Source: Lycocorax pyrrhopterus obiensis
Lineage: Eukaryota > Chordata > Aves > Passeriformes > Paradisaeidae
Assembly: GCA_014706295.1 (NCBI GenBank)
Contig: JACSVZ010000014.1
Location: 72,027,949 to 72,091,948 of the forward strand
Direction of reading: 5' to 3'
DNA length: 64,000 nucleotides
Positions 48,291-62,200 of the stretch are shown piece by piece. The stretch's first letter is position 1; every line of letters begins with the position of its first letter. The position numbers and the translations under genes are program-made. The notes under the pieces were generated by a model, which was not told the origin of the DNA, made no database searches, and was given only the letters and a program-made list of their open reading frames with translations.

Positions 48291-51200
48291 AACAATCACC
48301 TGTTTTGTTTACACCTTTTGTACCCAAGTGCAGAATTGCTGTCATTAATAACAACCTTATCCACATGATGTTTCAGATACTGTCCTTTATCACAGCTTGA
48401 CAAACCTACTTTTTGTGTAAAATAGTCTGTGTGTGCCAATAGCTTCTAATTCCATGAGTAAAGGAAATCCACAAGGTTTAGTAAACCACTTGCTTAAATT
48501 GAGCTGGAGAAGCAACATAGACACGGTTTCTTTATGTGTGGATTTTTACATTTATATGCTTAAGCAAAAAGCTGTATTTTCTTCTGGTTTGTGCTTGTGA
48601 GGGCAGCAAGGGAGTTGTGAAAAATGCTATGGTGTTATCAAGAATAAAGCTGGAATATCCTGCCCTTAGAGAAAACCCCCATATTTTATCATCATACTTT
48701 TTCAGATATTGTTTTTCCCTTATTTTCTATTGTCTCAAGGAAAAGTCTGCTCAGCTCTCACTGTGCATATGCAGCACAAAATGCTTCTTTCTAAACCAAA
48801 CCATGAATTCAGACTGAGTCCATCTCTTTCAATGATTTTCCTGGCAATCTTTTTCAGCATGCATTTCTTTCTCAGCATCATTGCATACTTGGGTAGAATA
48901 ATAGCATGGTTATTATTTAAATCTGAATAAAACATTAACATTTATGCAAAAAGTTCTGCATGAAGGAACCTTCAATGCCTTCCTTGTAGATATAAAGTAA
49001 ACCAAGCTCCTTTTCTTTTACAACTGGTCACCCTGTAAGTATTTTCCCAGGTGTTTGGTGTGACATAGAAAGATATGCAAAATGTGTATTCTTGGTGCAG
49101 ATGGCACTGGGCAGGAACACAAAATGGTGAAAAAAAACCCCAAACTGGTGAAAAAAGACAACAGAGACACATTCATATTGAATGTAACTACCCCGGTGTC
49201 CCACAGTGTAGCAAAAAAAAAGTGGATTTTTTTTTTTTTTCGCAGAGTGATATTATCCCGTGTTCAGGCCAGTTATGTACCTGCAAATCAGAAATATGGC
49301 TGGGCAATGAATTGAGCCTGAGGCTATCTGCAGTGCAGCTGCTACAGATTAGATAGAGCCAAATGATGCCCAGAAGTATAATAAGACATTAACTGAATCC
49401 TTAGAGGAAAGGGAAAAAAAAGATAAGAGGAATGTACTGTGTTGGAGGTTCTGAGCCCACAGAAAGAAGTGAAAAGTCTGATAAGGGACTCATTAAAGGA
49501 ATTTTGACCCATTACATTAAATAGATTTGTGTAGGAGGAAAGGGCTGGTGACAGAATGTAGGAGAGGGATGTTGGCTGCTGCATGGGAGGAAAAGATCAG
49601 GAGGTCAAGAACGAGAAGTTCTGAGTAATCCAGAGAAGCACAGAAAACCTCCAGTATTTAACCAAATCAGAAATAGGTTTTTACTTAAGATACCAGTACT
49701 TTTGAAATTTCCGGCCATTTTTTTTTCCAAAATCTAAATTGTTTATACAGTTCAAATATGTCTCAAGAAACGTGGAGATCTTACTGCCCATAGATCCCAA
49801 CATCAGAAAGCCCTCAGCAGGTAGCAACATCATGAAATTCCTCTGCTGTTGTGTGGAGGGGGAAGACTATTGGTCTTCTGGTGTTAAATAATGGATTCTT
49901 ATTTTATCTTTCTCTTTTCTTTGGAAATAAATAGTAAAAAGCTTTATTCAAGCAGGAATTTTTAGGACAGAATTTGCAGTCGTGAACACAGCTAGGTTGT
50001 GCTCCATTGGATTCCAGTGCCATTTTGTCTGTGCTTGTGTAAAACACCTAAAAAGGTGGGGAAAAAAAATTCTGCAGTTCTCTGACACCCAAAATCCATT
50101 TGCTGTTCTGTTCCTACACATGCTTTGACAGAAACCCACAGCCAAAGTTGATGGACTTCCTTTGAAACTAAAACAGGGTTATGAAACTGCAGAGAATCCA
50201 CCTGGAGATGACTCGGGAGATGGAAGCAGTGCTACTTAAAGAGAAACAACTGGGGCAGTTTGATGGGAACCTGGCAAGCTGTTTATTTAGAGTGAAGAAA
50301 TCTAAAAGAGTTGTTACTGCTTCGTTTTAGAAAGAGGGTAAATTGTCAATTGATAGCTGAAAATACTGTAATAATTCAATATTTTCCAGCTTTCATGCTC
50401 AAGGGATATTCTTTGAAATCTCTGGTGGTTTACTGTTCGTACAGAATTTCTTAGAAGCAGGTGAGTGATTTCTAGATCAAAGGCATGGCAAAGGTAGGGA
50501 TTAATTCCACTCAGCTTTAGCTATCTACGAATAAGATGCCTTTTGTAGACAAGTTAATTATTCTACATAGAGCTTCAGACGCCTGTGAATTGCAGTGTCC
50601 CTGGCAATGCCCTTTTTGCTCTTTAATGGCACAGAAAGATCTGGACCAGGTAGGATTAAATGACTTAATTTAAATGGTTAAAAGAAAATTATTCCCATTC
50701 TGAGCTGTTGCAACCACTAGGGATTAATAAAAGAAATGAGTAAATGGGTCTAGCATTAAAGGCTGATTTTTCAAAGAAGTTACACTCTCCCCAGTCATAA
50801 ATCACTCGTATAATCCACCACAGTTCTACCAAAATCAACAGATTTTGAGTTTACAGCCAGCGGTGATCACCGGTGTTATAACAGTTAAACATAAATGTCT
50901 TACCTAATTTAAATTACAAATGAGGACCAAGTAATGTCAGGCTAATGGCATAAGGCAGTTTGAATGTTAATCGATTAGTGGATTGTATTGGACAAAAGTT
51001 TTAGTGATTTATTGCACTGTTCTTTGATTAGATTTGTTGTATTACCAAGATTTTTTCTTTAAGTGGATCAGGTTTGTGGGGGTTTTTTTTAATATATAAA
51101 AGAAATTATAGTAACTTTTAAATCTCTGCAAGGCAGAACAAACCTTAATCATCATAATAAACCGAAACTGTTTATATAAAAACACAGATTTTAAATACTT

Positions 51201-52684
51201 GTGTTTATTGGTGTTATTGCACTCACCTGTAAAAAACACAGAAAGATATTACGTCAAATTTCTATTTCCATTAGATATTCCTGTCTCTATACATCTTGCA
51301 TGATCATTTAAGGATGAAAATGATGGTATAATTTCTGCAATTAAAGACCACCCCCCCGTGAAAGGTACACGTGTAAAAGACTTAATTTGCCATTTCATTG
51401 CATTTCAGATTCAGAGGTCTGGGATTCCTTCTAAGATTCCTTAAGTTTGTTTTGTTTTCCTTGAGATTTGAACACCTGAAATTGTTACTGAAGTGCCAAC
51501 ACTTGTCCAGCTTCGGTGATAAATGCTACTGAAAATATGCTACAGTAAACCAAAGAGTTTTTGGGGACAAAGTGCCCTTGAGTCTTTAAGGCACCAATCT
51601 TTAATGATATGTAAATATTCAGATTGCCCTGTCTACATTAATCTGTGCTAAATTAATTCAATATCACTGCTCCCACAGCTGTACATACCAATTAATGTTA
51701 TTATTAATTCAGTAATGTCATATTCCTTTGTTATGTCAAAGGCTGGTGTATTATGTGGGTAAGATTATTTGAGTTTAACATTAAAGGCACAAAATGTAAG
51801 CACCCACAACTTTGCTGATATTATTATTGCATCTTAAGTGTTAATTTTACCATTATGCAATGCAGAATTTTGGGTTTAACTTTGTTAGCTTTATATAAAA
51901 AATCTTTGCAGAGGAAATTTAATGTTATCTTGGATTAATAATGTACTGAGAAACAAGGCAGATTAAAATTTGCAATATCAGGAGTTCCATTTTCAATTAG
52001 TACACTACATTAATTAGATACGTTGGTTAATTTATTTCTGTGTGGAGTGTGCTTTCACCTGTGCTGCTCTTTCTTCATTTTTTCAGCCTTATCTGCAGTT
52101 CAGCAGAGAAATTATCCCACTTTAAGGTTTATACTTAACATTTCTTTGTTAGAAGATAGAATGCAAATTACCTGAGACTACCGTATCTACATTTCTATTA
52201 TGTGAAATAGAAATTAGTCTTAAAAGATGTGAACAAATTCCCTATCCAGAGAAACTTATCAACTCTTAATAGTTTTGGGTTTTTTTTTTATAATTAACCA
52301 AATTTTGTCTGGTTTTTTGAATCTCATTCCTATTTTTAACAACACTGGCATTTAGGTACGTAACATGTAAAAATTGACTTTTTTGAGAATTAGCTCTTGA
52401 ATCTTATAGAGAGAAAAAAATTATGAATTGCCTGAGTAATTCCTCTGCCTGGGAAGCCTTTTAATTAAAAAATTATTTTATATGTTTACAAAACCGGGGT
52501 ATATTATTTTTCCTGCAGAGTATTATATCAGACATGTATTGTTTCCTGCTCTTTTTAAAAATTTCCCTTGTTTAGTGGTACTGGTGAGTTGCTATCCAGC
52601 CCTTTCTGGGTCCTGAAGCTGTGCCACAGGTCCTAGAAGCCATGAAAATGTTGAGTACTAGACTGAACAAATGTTAAAAAGTTT
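48291..52684. other. unassigned AT-rich sequence, no gene seen
   Basis: About 4.4 kb without recognisable gene or repeat. The part 51590-52030 has many TAAT/ATTA words with few homopolymers, which would fit a conserved non-coding enhancer but is not evidence of one. Confidence 0.45.
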
Positions 52685-53280
52685 TTGAAACAAGCTTTTT
52701 CTTTTTTTTTTTTTTTTTTGGTCAGTGTGTTTTTGTGTTCTGCATCAGTTCTGGGGTTTTGTGGCATCCACTGCTGCTGCTGTCTGGCATCCAGATGGGG
52801 ATTCCTGGGACATCCCAACCATCCCACTGACTTTGCTGCTGGCCCAACTCCTTGCCCCAGTCCTGACCTGTGGCCTCAGTGTCGACCACCTTTGCCAACA
52901 CTGTTCCTTCCTCTTACTCACAAAAATCTCACAGGCGGGTGTGACCCACCTGAGGGGCTCCTCCCCCGTGCAGACTCTCAAAACTGTGTCAAGTATTGTT
53001 CTCATTTAGCCAAAAAGAGACTCAGAGCACTTGGGTGGCTAAAATCACCGTGTGGTGGGTGGTGTGGTGGTAGCCTCCGGTCTGTAACCTCATTTTATCT
53101 CTGGTTTTATATCTGGTATCAGATTTTCACTCTGGTCTCCATTGCCTGAGTGCCCCTGGTGTTCCCATGCCAGTGGCAGTTCCACGCCTGCCTCGAGACC
53201 TGAGCGTGCCAGGGATGTATTTGGATTTTTTTGGTTTTTTGGGTTTACGGGAGCTGTTCCAATCACTCTTTTCAAACACC
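52685..53280. other. GC-rich block of unknown type
   Basis: After a run of about 18 T (52702-52720) the sequence becomes markedly more GC-rich than its surroundings up to about 53240, then returns to AT-rich. A plus-strand frame of 154 codons (52685-53149) has no recognisable domain and a minus-strand frame of 86 codons (52745-53005) overlaps it. I could not match it to CR1, and it lacks clear TG...CA ends with a target duplication. It may be a diverged LTR, a processed pseudogene fragment or a GC-rich unique segment. Confidence 0.4.
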
Positions 53281-56200
53281 ATCAAAGCAGCTGTGGAATG
53301 TAGAGCACTGTGGTGTACTCTCATTTTCTTAATAGAAATTTTAGTCGATCATTCAATCACTCCAGCTCTGACAGCACAAAATTTTTATATGCTCAAAAAC
53401 ACTGCTAATTTATAAGCCAATAAAAAACCCCAAAAACCTTAAAGACTGTTTCCACAAGCTCATATTTTAATTCTATGTATTCATTTTTAAAGTGAAATAA
53501 GTTATAAGACTTCTTTTGTGTATATTGAGACTTATGTTCTCTATTCTTAATATATTGAGGTACTGCACATCATAGCAGTGGTTACAACTATTATGCATAT
53601 ACTTGCTAGAGATATATATTAATTTTTAAATGTATAATACTTTTAAATTATGTAAACTAAAAGATATGTCTGTTAGGACTGGCAAAAGAATTGGCGAATT
53701 ATGTGTGGAAAAGAATGGAAAATAAAAGAACAAAAAAGAAAAAAAAATCAGGTTGCTATGTTGCGAAAACAAAAATTTGACACCCATCCCCCCCTCCTCA
53801 AAAAAAAAATCTGTCGGATTTGCAATGAAACTTCTGTATAAACAGCCAAGAAGTTGGAAGACCAGCATGGTCACATGACTTAAACCAGGCAAATGAAAAA
53901 TAATTCAGAAATCATAAAAATCTTATTTTGAATCCCAAATATTACAATTAATGCTTTTGCTCATCTTTCAAAATTATTTTCCAAACATATTTCCTCACTT
54001 TTTTTTTTTTTTTAATTTCATCCGTGTGGGGAAAAAACAATTCTTCCTTCTATTTTTTTTTTTGTTTCCTGGAATTCAAAGCTTACTGGTGTGTACTTCA
54101 AAATACTGTTTTTTAGGGTTGCTTCTCTGCTAGCCCACGCGAAGGCAGACCACAGGCAGACAGTGCTCCGAAGCAGGTGGAGTACACAAAATGCTCCAAG
54201 ACTAAATGGGCAGGCACTGACAGCTCTTGCAACTCACTGAGCCATTTGGGATGAGCAATGAGTCAGAGCTGGAGTCCTCCTGGGAAGGATCAATAGTGAA
54301 TGCATTATCATAGTTATTTCCAATGACAGGAATAATAATGCAGTATTTATTTCTGGTACAAGGTTGTTTCAAGCAACATTTTCCCCCCTCTCATTATTTG
54401 GGATGTAGTTCATTCTGGGGCAATACAGAGATATCTCACTGTGCTTAATACTGTGATTCCACTCAATCTAGCTGTTAAATACATTTTTTTCACATTATGT
54501 TGGTTAATTAAACTTTCTGTGGAGATGGTGGTAATTGAGTGTAAGCCTCCCATTAACGGCAGTAGGACTGCAAGACAGCAGTGGAGCTTTCCATGGTTTT
54601 GTCATTTCTCCCTGTGGAAAAAAAAAAGAGAGGGGGTTAAACAAACAGCTAGCCTGCAGCTTCATGTCAGCTGAAACACAGGAAAAATCAAACCAAAACA
54701 AAAAACGAAGCAGGTGAACGGAAAGAAAACAAAAGCGTTTCTCCAAACTTAGGAAAGAAACTAGATGGAGAGTAAACCTAGCAATAATTCCAATGCTCCT
54801 GAAGGGACAAATCTTTTTCTCTTTATCCTCTGAGGGCTTTAATCTGTTGACTTTCAGTGAACTCATTAGATCCCAAACCTCTTCAACAACCTTTTTTTTT
54901 TTTTGGAAAAAGGTAATTTGGCTGCCATTTCCTTATTTTCTGAGTGGTGAAACTGCTTTGAGGAAATAGTGATAAACCCTGTAAGGGATGAAGTTGAAGT
55001 CATAACTAGAACTAAAACTGAGGGCTTTCTATTTTCTAGTTCTGTGATTCTGTATATATTTACATTCACCTGAGATAAAGCATCCCACATATAAACACCT
55101 GGAAGTGCATTTTGCCATTTAAAGGTAACACTTCAGCTTTGGAAAGCTACTCTACACCTCCTAATTTTTAAAAGCCTAATGGCTTCTTTATATACATTTT
55201 TTTTGGTGAATTTCAAAACACAACTTTGTTATGACATGTTTATTGTCAATTGTCTTGATGTGTTTATCACCATGTGTCAACCCCCTGTCACAGGGATGCA
55301 ATTTCTTTTACAACTTCCCTGTGATTCCTTGGGAAGTGTTTTGATTTCCCATAAATTGGGAGTTACTTTCAAGGATGGAGATATATATAGTGAATAACAT
55401 TTAAAATATTACTGCAGAAGGAGCTCTGTTTATGCCACTGCTTCTTCATCCATCTGGTTTAATGTTGTGATCAGAGAGGAATTTCAAAGTCTGTCAGCTA
55501 AAGTAGGATGAAGAACATTTTCTAAATGCCTCTCTGCTTACTCAAGCCACTTGCCTCCAACCTTTTCTGCTTTTCTCCTTATACTTCTAGGTAAAAGCTT
55601 CCTGTCTTCACAAGCAAGAAAAAAACCTGGTCTTCCTTACATTTAAATTCAGATGTTCTTAAAGATACTTTTGTAAAAAACATCAGAACATGTTGACCAT
55701 CATAAATTTTTAAGCTTTGGTCAGATTAGAAGCTCTCCCTCTGGAACTGTCACTTACCAACTGGTTGGATGAGGGAAGGGTCTGGAAAGGGAATTGCTCA
55801 TTCCCAATTTATTTTTATTAATTCTGGGTTATGTTCAGCCAGATGGACAGAGAACCACATCCAGGGTACTGCAGAAGAGCAGCTTATTAATTAAGAGTGC
55901 ATTTTGGAAACCACAAGGACTTAGATCTTAGAACCAACAGGTATTTGGGGCAAAGAAATTATGAGCTTCCGTAGAAAATACAAAATTCCAGTTGGAAAAT
56001 TCTCTTTTCCAGTCATCCAGTGGGAAGTAGAAAACTTGTTCCTGAGTTTTTCTTGAAAATGTACCAAAGGCTTTACAAACATGCTGAAAACAGGAGTCTA
56101 AATTTATTATTTTCCAGAGGATTCACGTGTATTATTTTCTAAGTTTTTGTGGAAATTACTTGCATTGTGCTTATGAGTGGAAAATCCTTCATTTCAGTGG

Positions 56201-59200
56201 GCTGAAATGGTGATATCACCAAAAAAATCTCACCTCTCTGAACAAGTCACATTCCAATTTTATATGACTCAAATCTGGATATTGCAGGCATGGCCTTGCA
56301 TCTACTGAAGCACAGACGGTTGGTAGAGTTTCCATGCACCTGAACAACTTTCATAAAGATATATATTTTATTCGTATCAATAATTTCCTAATTAATGTAT
56401 TTATAAATATATAAACTCCCTGAGAAACATTGTGGATAGTCACCAGAGGCAGAAAATGAGGTGGCATGTGGCTAGCACTCAGATAAGGTGAATAGCCCCT
56501 ACTTCACCCTAAAGGCCAGGAACTTCTGTCTTGCTAAAAACAAGCGCAGAAAAGGCTCGTGACTACCAGAAAATGCTGCTTTGCCCCAGATCTCATCCCA
56601 CACTGTGACCTCAGTAACCATCCTCTGTGTTTCTACCTCAATTTCCCTGGCCAGAAACTTCAGGTATTGAGCTGACCTCACATGTCCCAGAAAGCTGCTG
56701 AACTCTTTTGGAGAGAAATGACATTCAGAAAATTTTATTACCATCTTTCTTACCTTGCACCTTATAAACACACAAACATTAACATTTATAGGAACGCACA
56801 GAATGTCACTTTAAACTTCAGGGGTTACTTTTGTGAGAATAGGGAGTACCTTGATGTTTGTCTGTTTGCCAAGTGCTCTGTGTTACTCCAGAGGGACGTG
56901 TTCTTCCTTTCCGAAGGCAAATCTGGCTGCCTGTTCTGCACGGGACGAAGCCGTGATGTAAGAAGCAGAGTAATAAACTCGTGGATGTGTTAAATAAAGC
57001 TCAGCATCTGCTCAGGAGTTCTGTTTGACTACTATACTCTGTCAGGCAACAAAATTTTGTAGGTTCAGCTGCATCTAGTAACAGACACGCGTACAGGAAA
57101 GAACCTACCACTACCACCAGTCTGAGAAGCACACAAATTATCTAGGCAGGCTCACCAAAAGTAAAGTTTTTGTCTCAACTCTAGAGGCAAACAAGTTTCT
57201 GAGGGACCACGGGCATTTTTAATATGTGAGGGCTGAAAAAACCTTGATTTTCAACCTTTCTCTTGTATAATCTTCAACAGTTCATTTCCAGTAGTTCGGA
57301 GCAATTGTAAGTTAATTTGTTGACTTCCGAATATTCCCACTGGATGGACGTCATCACCAGAAAAATAAAGCTTGAAGCCCACCTGTGGCAAGAAATTGAG
57401 GAGGTGGATGAAGACTGCAGCCCTGATGTGCTGGTTGTGCTGAATAACACAGGGTTTTCTAATCTGCTGCCATTGTTCTGGCACTTTGCAGTTATTGATC
57501 TTCATATCTGAAATATATATATATATACATGTTTAAATAAATAGCTGCAGAAAAAAACCACAAGTACAATAGTGTTTTGATGTGCTGAATGGCATTTATT
57601 ATGAACCATGTGTTACACATATATCTAATGTGCCTTTTACTGCTCTTTAATCTTAGGCTTTTTTTTGGGTTATGCCATCATTTTTAGGTTCCCTCATGGT
57701 TTTAGTCTGTTTCACACTTTTGTCCAACAGCCCAATAATTTCTACCCTATTATGACAAATAGGTATACTTCAGAATTTCCTCAATGAAGAAAAAGAAAAT
57801 CACAGTAAACCCCTACATAAACAACACAGGAAAATTTGATCAATTACATATAGGTTATTAGAGATATTGTGGCATACTGAAGACGAGGTCGCCATCTTCT
57901 TCAAAGCAACAAAGCTGGCTATGGGCCATGGGGAGACAATGTGAATAATTTCAATTTTTTTTCTTCAAATTATGTAAAGTAAGTGCATGAAGTTAAAATA
58001 AGACCTGAAATTCTAATGTAAGAGAATAAGGATATCTTTTTTCATTATTTCTTTTTGCTCCTATTGAAAGAGCTAGAGCCTTTGAAATAAATCAGCATCT
58101 GTGGCAGGTCGTACCACTGCAGCTTGCTCTGTTAATAAAAAGCAAAGATTCACAAGCACAGAATCACAAAGAACAGGGAAGATAACCTCTTTTATTTGGA
58201 GAACACATTTCAAACACAATAAACATTGAACTCATCACCCGAAACTCTAAGAAATATAATAATGTTCCTGGCATCTTTCAGGTGAAAATAAAAACAAATG
58301 AAAAGATGTCATTCCCTGCCCCTCACACACGTACACACACACTCCACCTCAGAGCATTTAAAGACCTACACTTTGAATTTAATTCCTCAGAGAGGCTTCT
58401 CAAAAGTTACAGCTTATTTCTGAAGTAATTCTGCAAAGTGACCAAGTGCCCCCAATTTTAATGGACTGTATCAGCCTCGCAGGGATGGTTGCTGGAACAT
58501 TAACTTGTGCCTTTTAAAGCCACGAGCTGGAAAGGCACAGTATTTGCTGACTTTCTGAAAGAGGAAAATCTAAAGAATCTTTTCGTGACCCAAACCCCGG
58601 CGTTCAAGCCACACACGGAAATTTTAGGCAACAGCTCCGCCCTTTTCTGGAAGCTAAAACTGAAGCCGAGGAGCATTTCCTTCCCAGTCTGTGTTTGCTG
58701 AAGATGCTGAGTGTGTATTTATAGCCTGTAATGGTCCCTCACCAGCAGCTCAGAGCAGTGGAACTTGATGTCTTGGAGTTGTTCAGGGTTTATTTCCAGC
58801 TCATTTCCAGCTACAATCAAATACCAGGGTCTCATTCACTTTAACTTGGGAAGTGCCAAGTGCCTTTTGCCAGATATCGACTACTCCCAAACTACATAGA
58901 GCAAATGGAAATGTCTGCATAAAGATTCATGCAGCACAACTAGAAAGACCATTTAAAGTGTAGCAGGTACCTTAATAAACACAAAGTATTTTGAATTTTG
59001 CCCACAATCCTTCGACTGAAGTAGCGTGAGATCCTCAAAAGGTTATTCTGAAAATTGAACAAGTAAAAAATGTAAATCAACCTTTTCATAACCTTTCACT
59101 CTTGGTTTGGTTTTTTTTTCTTTTTTTTAGGTTTGCTAATTATTTAATTGGAGTTTCCACTTACATCAAAGGTCTCATGTGCTGTTATTAAGCTGTGGAA

Positions 59201-62200
59201 GACAACAACACGTCATCTTTTCACTCACAAACACAATAAGAGGTTTGGCAGGAAACTTTCTGCTGCACTGGAATCAGTGCTCAGGGAAACATAAGTGTAG
59301 AAAGAAAATATGGGTGTGACAATATTGATGGTAAGAATTACAGAAAATAAGATTTTTATTTCTATAAATACAAAGTGACATCAAAGTCAGTAAATAAAGC
59401 ACATTTCTCTTGTTTCCTACAAGATAAACTTACCAATTTTGACAGAGACATTATGTAGAGTGTAATTTCCACGTGAGTAGCCCAAAAGATCTTTAGCCAA
59501 TGCATGACTCCTTAGTAATGGTATAGAATTACAGATGTATGTACAGAGTGCCTCACTTCCCAATTAAAGAATTAAGATAATCTAAGCAAGATATAATCTC
59601 TTTGTAACTATGCAAACTTGTGAGGTTTTAGAGCAATTTAGCTTTATGTACATCAAAAAGAGAAAAAAATTGTAGTTCTATGTTCTTAATACGCTGAAGT
59701 TATGGAAGACTTCACATTAAATGAGCCACACGAAATTAAAGTCAATCAGAACCCAATAATGCTCAGCTGTGTCAATTGGATTCTTTTTCAGCATCAGTTG
59801 AAGATGAGGAGGCTGGATAAAGGGGACAGACAGGAAATGGAAAGACGTTTTTGAAGGCTGAATTTGCTACTACAATTGTGCAGACAAAACACATTGCTAC
59901 ACCCCTCCAGACTGAACTAATGTTTAGTGAAAATATGTGTATAAAATGTATGAGACAGAGTAAATGGTAGTCAGGAGTAAGATGGGAGAATGAAAAAAAA
60001 AAAAGAAAGGGAAGAGTAAAGCAGGAAATTCTGCTTATACACAAATCTGTTGAAGAAGAAAGGATATTTTTGATTATTTTTTTTATGACAAGGTCTAATT
60101 TTCATATGGATAAATTAATTGTTTACCAAAAGCATATCCTATTCACTGTGAGCACAATATATAAATCAGCGAATAAAAAGCCCAATTCATTTCGAGCAGA
60201 GCAAAGCCTCTTTTCTGTATCAAGAATCTCAAAGGGTCAAGATGGGAGAGAAAAACAGGTATGCAATGCATTTCTAGATGTAAGTTTTGATGTTTATATG
60301 TTTGCCTCTAGCTTTAGTGCTTTTAAATGGGTCTAATTCTTGCTCTGCAATGAGGAAAAATAAAGCAGAGTGAAATCAGACTGCAATAAAACTGAAAGTA
60401 AAATTTTTAAGCAAATATATATTCAATTATGTAAAGTAAAGTGTAAGCTGTATTTCTGAAATCATATGAGAGGTACATGTTGGATTTAGGATACTTCATT
60501 GCTTGTATTTTCTGAGCAACTCCTTAAACTGAATCTTTTCCTTTTATGAGTTCCGTTTTATTGCATCCCTAGAACTTGAACACAAAAGCGTAGTTTGGGG
60601 GTAGCATCAAAAACACAACTTTGAAAAAAGCCCTTCCTCCTTAAGTTTTCCACAGTAGTGAGCAGGAATGCTGCTTATTTTATTTTCTGTATGCGGCTTC
60701 CCACTTAAAAATCCCAAACCTTTCTCACGTGGCTTCTCAGCCTGTCCCTGGCTGATTTCAGAGCCAAGTTGTAACATTTGTGGATGCTCCAAATTGTCTC
60801 TCACCTTTCCTGCTGGATCACAAAACATCTCCCAGCAAAGCCATGAAACAAATGCCCCGAGGGAGAGTGTGTGCTCTCAGGGAATGAAGTCCTGATTTAG
60901 TAACTACGTCCCACAGCAAAAATAAAGGGTTTCACTTAGCACGCAGTGGCTCTCTGTCCGTGCATCTCCAGGGCTTTTACACGTGATACTGGAATAGAAG
61001 GAACCAATCCCGTCAGGGAGCCTGTGCCAAAACCACAAGGGACAAAGTGAGATGAAGTACAGGGGCATTTCCTTCACAAACTGTGGATATAGCTGAGCTT
61101 CAAGTAATTAACTCATTCTAAAATATTTTGTTTCTGCTACATAGTTTTACAGTTAAAAAAAGAAAAATTAATAAAAAATTAAATTTTAATGGCTTTTACA
61201 TTTTGAGTTAAAAAATCGAAAGGAACCTTTATATCAACACCAGTTTATTTCTAAAATATTCACATAGGAACAAATGCACCTTCCTGAAGAAAATTCCTAA
61301 TGCCTGGTATTGACAATACACATTTTATAAGGAATCAACATTATTAACCAGCAAAGAAAGCCAAAGGAGACCAAGCAAGCTGGTATTTGCACAGACCTTG
61401 GTATTTGCACAGGAAAAGGAAGTGGTTCTGTCATTGGATGTTGTATTAGATACATAAAGAATACATAAATAACTATTCCTTTTTGTAGTTTTCATAGACT
61501 TATCAGAAAAAAAAAATTGTTGATTATCTTCTGACCCTCCTCATTGTGCTAATATTGAAAAGCACAATTTTCAGTATTAAAGTCAGGGAAAAGGACTTGT
61601 GAACATTTTAATGTCTATTAATGTGAGAGGTCTTGACTAAAAATCAGAATTATTCCCTGCTACAGCAGCCGTGGTGACCTGATCATGAGTAGATCATGAT
61701 TCTGTGTACATTAGTTGTAAAAATACTTAAAGTTTGACTATTTTCTCCTCTTTCATGAAAGCCATGAAATTTATTTAACTTAACCATGGAAGAGTACAAG
61801 TTGAATGGATACATTGTCACTGCTGATTAATGCCATAGATGTTTATGATTAACTAAAGTGCTAAAAAGCTCTATATGTGCAGGAAAAATAAGATTCTGGC
61901 CCCAGAATGCATTGCATGGATTGAACATTAGATACTGTGCTATGTTACTCGTCTCTGTTTTTTAAAAAGAATGTAAATAAATTTGTCTAAAAATTGCAAT
62001 AGACCTGATATAATCTATCACTGTCTTGATCACTCAGAGTGAGACACATGCTTTTACAATATACTTCACATGAATGGAATTGCTCCTCAATGCCACAAAA
62101 ATAAAATTATTGTTCCCTGAAGCTGAGGTCTCTGGGGTTTCCTGATTCTGGAAATTAATTGCATTAGTCCACAGGTAAAACCCATGTTTCATCTTTTCAT

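Noticed and set aside
54940..55065. Possible CR1 3' end ('ctagttctgtgattctgtat')
   Set aside because: Only the last few words resemble CR1 and the upstream sequence does not follow its order.
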